From Hepsetus odoe (lineage: Eukaryota; Chordata; Actinopteri; Characiformes; Hepsetidae), in NCBI GenBank assembly GCA_017165825.1, contig CM029380.1:775981-839980 (forward strand): a stretch of 64,000 bases of DNA, read 5' to 3'. Shown one piece after another: positions 58,670 to 64,000 of the stretch. Position 1 is the stretch's first letter; every line of letters starts with the position of its first letter. Position numbers and translations under genes: made by a program. The notes under the pieces were generated by a model. The model saw only the letters and a program-made list of their open reading frames with translations, made no database searches and was not told where the DNA came from.

Positions 58670-60061
58670 GCACTTCTCCTTGAGGAGGGACATGGAAGTC
58701 CTGAGCTTTGGTGAAGGTGGGGCCATGACTAAGTTTAACTTTCCCAGGGTTAATGCCTCCATGGTTTGTGCTGCATGATGGTGTGGCTTTTGCAAAAAAA
58801 CCCACGAAACCACATCTCACTCTTTGGAGGAAGGGGCTTCAGTGGTGGCGTTGCTTTATACACTCTTAAAATGGACAAATCGATCATGAATAGTGACAAT
58901 AATGGTGAGATCCCAATCACAAACCTGTAAGAAAGGTGCAAAATGTGCATATATTTGAACAAAAAGAACAAAGCCTTTGTCAAACATGACTGTGCCCTGA
59001 GATTAATGTTAGTATTGTTGCGCCTTAAGTCAACTGTCTTTCCTCTGCTCTTCTCCACCTTTCCCACTTTTATTAAATCAATATTTAATATCAGTCACAG
59101 ATAAATATTCTTACCTAGGCTGTGAGGAACACAGACCGTAACTGTGATGTCAGCAGTAAAGGGCTGTATGTTTCATTATGCTTTCCGGATTGTTTTAGAA
59201 CATCAGCCTCACCTGCTGATTCATCCTGTTGGTTTTCCTCTGCAGCTCAAAATATATAAAGTTTCTGTGCATTTTAACATCCTGTTGTTCTTGAAATCAG
59301 ACCACCATGACTTATTTGCATTACCTGTGAAGGGGGAGATGTCTGGTAGTATGAGATATACATCAATCCAGTGTGATTTAATGATTCATAAAAGTGCCAG
59401 ACACAAGTGGAGAACCAGAAGTGGAGCACATAGAATGCGCAGACTGTTACATACTGAATAGCAGACTAAAATGAACTTAAAGTTAAAAAATAGTATAGAT
59501 AATGCACATAAGATCAAATAAAATACACTTTTGAAAGTGACACGGTTGTTGATATATTATTGTAATAAATGTATGATACATACATGATACATACATGTTT
59601 TTTGTAGGAGCAGGTCCAAATTTGCACGGCACCTAGTTATGATCAGTTTGTGAAAGCAGTTTTAAAATCCTGTATTAAAATCACTGCGCCTTTATTTATG
59701 GACAAAAGTTTACAGGTGGGATCAGTATATTAAGGTGAGCAAATGTTTTATCAAAATCAGGGTTTATTCCAGACCAGAGCTCATAATCAATCAATCTGCA
59801 CCACGGTTACGAACCTCAACACTAACACTGATGGCTCAAGGAAGAAGAATATCACTAACCTATTTGTAATCCCGACCTATAGGGTGAGTCACAACCTCCA
59901 GGATCTATGTCCTGTTGTAAATAAATGTCTCCAAAAAGCCCTAATGAACTTGGAAAAACAGCAGAGCAAGAATTATAATGCAGTCAACACTCAATCATCT
60001 TGGGCTATTTCATTTAATCAGAGTTTGAATTTCATATGAAAACAACTGACACAGTGTCCAA

Positions 60062-60090
60062 TACATACATACATACATACATACATACAT
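60062..60090. repeat. (CATA)n microsatellite
   Basis: About seven CATA units. Confidence 0.85.
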
Positions 60091-60359
60091 AAATGAATAT
60101 AAAATAGAAAATAATACCTTCTGAAATTTGATTCAGCCAAACCTTAAATAAACTATTTGCAGAATAACTGGTGTGTCGTTTTTTGTTAAGTCTATATAGA
60201 TTTCAACCAGACTTGCAACTGTTCTCTCTAGTTCTTCAACCTGTATGTTAGATCCCATTTCAGAGATACATGAAGAACTAACTCTGGTTGACTACTTTTT
60301 AGTAAGTCTAGTCTTCACTCGCTGCGTTGACGAGTATGATTAATTAATTGTTTGAACTT

Positions 60360-60605
60360 GGTGCGGCATGGAGACAGGTAACATTTGTCTCACACAGTCC
60401 TGGATTTGATTCCCAAGTGGGACGGTCCAGGTCTTCTGTGTGGAGTGGACATGTTGTACCTGTGTTTGCCACCGTCAGGTGGACTGGAGATCCTAAATTG
60501 AGTGTGTGACCTGTCCAGGGTGTCCCCACCTTTCATCCTGTGAGCTGGGATACACCCCAGCACTGCCCGAGACCCTATTCAGGACAAGCAGCTCAGAACA
60601 CGAGT
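60360..60605 (+). mobile_element. third tRNA-derived fish SINE
   Basis: TGCGGCATGGAGACAGGTAA, GATTTGATTCCC box-B-like, then TCTTCTGTGTGGAGTGGACA and GACCTGTCCAGGGTGTCCCC, as in a widespread fish repeat. A partial relative lies at about 37055-37200. Confidence 0.7.
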
Positions 60606-60852
60606 GAGTGTTTAATGGCATTAAAAAAGTGGCCCTGGTTTGTTATTCTCTGTTAACTTGTATCTTAGATTCAATAAGATCGACAGATCCAATATAAATA
60701 AAATGTTAAAGCGTGTTTTTGAAGAAAAACCTGAGTGTTCTTACATAATTTACCAATTTAGGTCTTCAACTGCGTTCAATGTTCGTGTATGTTCCTATTT
60801 TCCTGCAGACTTAACCCCCTATCTCCATTCCCTTGTGATCTAAAAGAGTTAA

Positions 60853-61054
60853 GGGGTGCTGGTGGTCTAGTGGTGGTACTTGTCTATGGACCTGTGGCTC
60901 AAGAGGTCCCAGGTTCGAATCCCACCTCCAGCACTACCACCACTGGGTCCCTGAGACCCTGAACCCTGAGTGTCTCCAGGGGGACTGTCCCTGTAATCAG
61001 GACATGGAAGCCACTCTGAATAAGAGCGTCTGATAAATGCCGTAAATGTAAATG
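60853..61054 (+). mobile_element. tRNA-derived SINE with L2-type tail
   Basis: Well-preserved copy: GGTGGTCTAGTGG box A, GGTTCGAATCC box B, tail GAATAAGAGCGTCTGATAAA TGCCGTAAATGTAA. Confidence 0.88.
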
Positions 61055-61639
61055 GTAATTAATGGCAATCTTATACAATGTTTTTATTGTATATAATCGG
61101 AAAAAATAAAGCATCTATTCAACATTCTTGTGGTGAAATTCATTGTATTTTTTAATCCCTGTAATGTGGAGGATCCACCTGAATCACAAACATTTGACAA
61201 TCAACATTAACATAAACGTCACATGCGGGTTTACCAGGAACCTTCAGGAAAACTTCCCGGTAAAAGAGAGGCTGAGGCTCCGCCCCTCAGGGATTCAAAT
61301 TTTTTAACGGTCGCTGTTCCAGGTTAGCCATCAGTGCTAACTGTGAAAGAGTGCCTTACTCATACTTTTCTTCCTTCTTTTTTAATCTTTCTTCACTTTT
61401 TCCTTCACGCTGCCAGGCAGTAGGTTCCCGCAAACGTGTAGTTTGCCTTCTCATTGCCCTCTTTTCCAAAAATGTCTCGTATTACTTCATCATTAGGTTA
61501 GCATGTTCGCAAAATGATTAGCTTAGCATTAGCGAAATGGTTTTAATAATAAGAGTCCTGAGCTGTATTACGTGTACGGGTAAAAAATTGATTGCACATT
61601 AGATTTTACATGGCAGCAATGGGAAGTTAAAATTTTTTT

Positions 61640-62316
61640 AAACTTTTGGCTGCTTTAGGGGTCGCCACAGCAGCTCATTCATTTCCATTTCTTCCTGTCC
61701 TCTGCATCTTCCTCCTTCAAACCAATTGCTTGCATGTCCTCTCTCACCAGGTCCATAAACCTCCTCTTTGTCCTTCCTCTTTTCTGGCAACTCCGTCCTC
61801 AAAATCCTCCTTCCAATAAAATCCTCGTCTCTCCTCTGGACATGTCCAAACCAACGCAACCTTGCTTCTCTAAGTTTGTCTCAGAGACATCTAACCAGAT
61901 CTGTCCCTCTAATGAAAGTGAAAAGTGAAAGTGACAACCCTTGCATTGCGAGGTCACAGAACAGCACACAGTGAACCACAACGAAACTGGAACCTCTGCA
62001 TTTAACCCATGCAAACACTGTGCAGCTATTGAAAGTGCCCGGAGACCAGTGACGGGGATGGCACGTTGCTCAAGGGTACCTCAGGGCAACCTACTGGTGA
62101 GGGAATCAAACCCACAATCTTCTGATGCAGGAGCAACTCTAACCACTAGACCACCACTGCCCCATTTCTAATCCTGAATCTCAGCATCTTTAACTCTTTA
62201 CACCTCCAGCTCCGCCTCCTGTCTTTTCATCACCGTCTCCAACCTGTACAACATAGCTGGTTTCATTACCGTTCTGTTAACCTTTGCTTTTAGTCTTGCT
62301 GGTCTCCGTCTCACAG
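61640..62316 (-). mobile_element. LINE 3' fragment interrupted by a SINE
   Basis: Antisense LINE end from GGGGTCGCCACAGCAGCTCA; it breaks at about 61915 and resumes at about 62166 (TCTAATCCTGAATCTCAGCA). The gap is filled by a complete tRNA-derived SINE, so the SINE inserted later. Confidence 0.85.
61916..62163 (-). mobile_element. SINE, 'CTCF-core' family, inserted in a LINE fragment
   Basis: Complete copy from GAAAGTGAAAAGTGAAAGTG to CCACTAGACCACCACTGCCC, lying inside the LINE piece 61640-62316. TCTAAT occurs at both edges and may be the target-site duplication. Confidence 0.85.
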
Positions 62317-64000
62317 ATTTGATTTAATTAACTCTGAGATTTTATTTCCCAAGCTCTTGACCACGACCAGATAAAGATGACCAGAATGAAGAACTAACTC
62401 TGCTTGACCAGATTTTGGTAAGTCTAGTAGTGATGAGTGTGTAATGAACTGCCTAACTGCTTGTTTGTTTTTTTGTTTGATTTTGAGTGAGCCGTTTGTT
62501 ATACCTGCTGTCTTTGCCTCCTTTGTAGTGTGAGAAGCAGAAATGGTCATTTGCATCCATTCATTCCATCCATGTACTCGCAACATAAATCCATGATTTA
62601 ACAAAAAATGTGACAGATTATGACAAATAGATAGAGTGAATGCAAATATTGTGTGATCACATTTGTGTACTGCTTTAAAACATTTCAGAATGGAAAAATT
62701 TGATGGAATAATTCAGACACAAAATAACTGAAATCGAATTTTATCATTTTGGAATATGAAAGGAGTGGTGACAGTAAGTCAGCCGAATAACCTCTCCCAC
62801 TTTTGTAACTCATCATCTAACCAGGACAATCCTGCGACTAGGCAGCTGCGGTTCTATTGAGGGTAAGTATCTAGAACATGGTTGTTCAGACACTGTTACT
62901 GTTTTTAATCACAGTTGAGTGTGGTTTTTAACAGACATGAGGAAGCAGTTGAACATGTTAAAACAGGCTTCATGTTCTGAAGTTCAGAGGAAATGGAGAG
63001 CAGCGCTTAGTCTATTTAGCCAGAAGACTCCATCCGCCGTCTTTGAGCCACTGATAGAAAGTGCACAGATGATGAGCTACAGTCTGTATAATCAGAACAT
63101 TGTTGTTGAAGCCACATATTTATCTCGGCATGGTTATTAGTGCAGCTGCAAACAGACCAACATTTACCTGAGTGCCATAAAGACAATTTAGACCACAGTA
63201 ACAAAGCAAAAATAAAATAAGCCACAATTAACCATATATATGTTAGGACTGCTGTTGATATTGAGCCATTTAAATGCATCCTGTGGCTATATTTGCTGCT
63301 TTAACGGAAAAAAAATAGATTTATGCAAAAGTTTATCATTTTGAACTTTACAGACCCCCGCAGTGTCATGCAGTTCACCTACATTAATACTCTCTTCATT
63401 TTAAAATATTTTCTTTAACTCCAGCTTTAGAAACTCTGTGTTTTCTTTCCCTTCTTAAACAAGAGAATTATCTGCTCTTCCCTGCTCAGTAATATTTGCT
63501 GTAAATTTAACTTAAATCAGTGAAGGCAGATCTCTGAATTTAACCATTCAGCCAAATGCAGCACGCTGTAAGCTGTACAGAGTCCAGGGTATCATGATAC
63601 TCATAACAAAATAATAAAGAGTCAACTATGAGGAAATCTATGAGGAAAAAACTGTCCTTATCAAATAAAACAAACCTTTTTTCTTTCTTTGAAGTGGATA
63701 GACACTTAACCTTTAAACACAATCTGCTCTAGATAGCCTTCTCAGGTCATGTGTACCTAATAAACTCAGTATGCCCTTGTGATGTGCAGCAATTCTGTGC
63801 TGTTATTTTGGGCACTTTTTGTTATCATTTTACTCGGCATGAAATATTCCACCTAACAAAATCACACAACAGAAATTGAGCATGTTGGAGAACTTCTGTT
63901 AGATATTGTTGGAGGTAATTTTCCTAGAAAACAATCAGAACATAATTCAGTAAACAACAACAACAAAAAATGGGATGGGAAAATCAGTTCAGACTGGCTG

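Larger units (their letters stand above)
58670..64000. other. right-hand region without recognised gene
   Basis: Upstream of the mucin promoter. Contains a (CATA)n run, three SINEs and an interrupted LINE fragment. Short open frames at 59144-59461 and 62919-63140 show no recognisable domain. The next gene presumably lies beyond the window. Confidence 0.5.

Noticed and set aside
62919..63140. 73-residue frame with a basic helix-like start
   Set aside because: Looks exon-like (preceded by AACAG) but has no recognisable family and no partner exons.

Overview
The window looks like nuclear DNA of a bony fish, most likely a teleost. Genes are split by GT-AG introns. The spacers are full of long (CA)n, (TC)n, (GATA)n and (AAT)n microsatellites, tRNA-derived SINEs (one family with the fish L2-type 3' tail), fragments of one LINE family and a Tc1-like relic. 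The four recognisable genes are all vertebrate genes. The species is not determined.

Layout. (1) About 1-13.5 kb, minus strand: the 5' part of mapk8ip1 (JIP1), with exon 1 at 13.23-13.29 kb and exon 2 at 2.82-2.93 kb across a 10.3 kb repeat-filled intron; the gene runs off the left edge. (2) 18.5-20.3 kb, minus strand: complete two-exon slc35c1 (Golgi GDP-fucose transporter). (3) About 20.3-26.1 kb: gene-poor, with LINE fragments, including a head-to-head pair around a broken reverse transcriptase. (4) 26.3-28.8 kb: a 51-bp minisatellite of roughly 48 copies, ending about 95 bp before the tollip start codon. Each unit carries a CTCF-like G-rich core. (5) 28.9-35.6 kb, plus strand: tollip in six exons. 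Exons 1, 4, 5 and 6 are clean; exons 2 and 3 contain many small indels. (6) 37.6-58.6 kb, minus strand: a complete gel-forming mucin gene that I resolved into 48 coding exons. Their lengths sum to 7,485 nt, an exact open frame of 2,494 codons plus stop, with a TATA box upstream and a poly(A) signal downstream. (7) 58.7-64 kb: repeats only; no gene recognised.

Gene logic. slc35c1-mapk8ip1 keeps the order and strand of human 11p11.2, but cry2, which lies between them in human, is not in this interval. tollip and the mucin converge tail to tail, as TOLLIP and MUC5B do at human 11p15.5. The window therefore joins two human-chromosome-11 synteny blocks, with the minisatellite and LINE cluster at the seam. 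slc35c1 supplies GDP-fucose to the Golgi, where mucins are glycosylated; that link is biochemical, not evidence of co-regulation.

Limits: exon calls come from reading splice sites, phases and protein similarity by eye. Names rest on remembered family features, not on searches.
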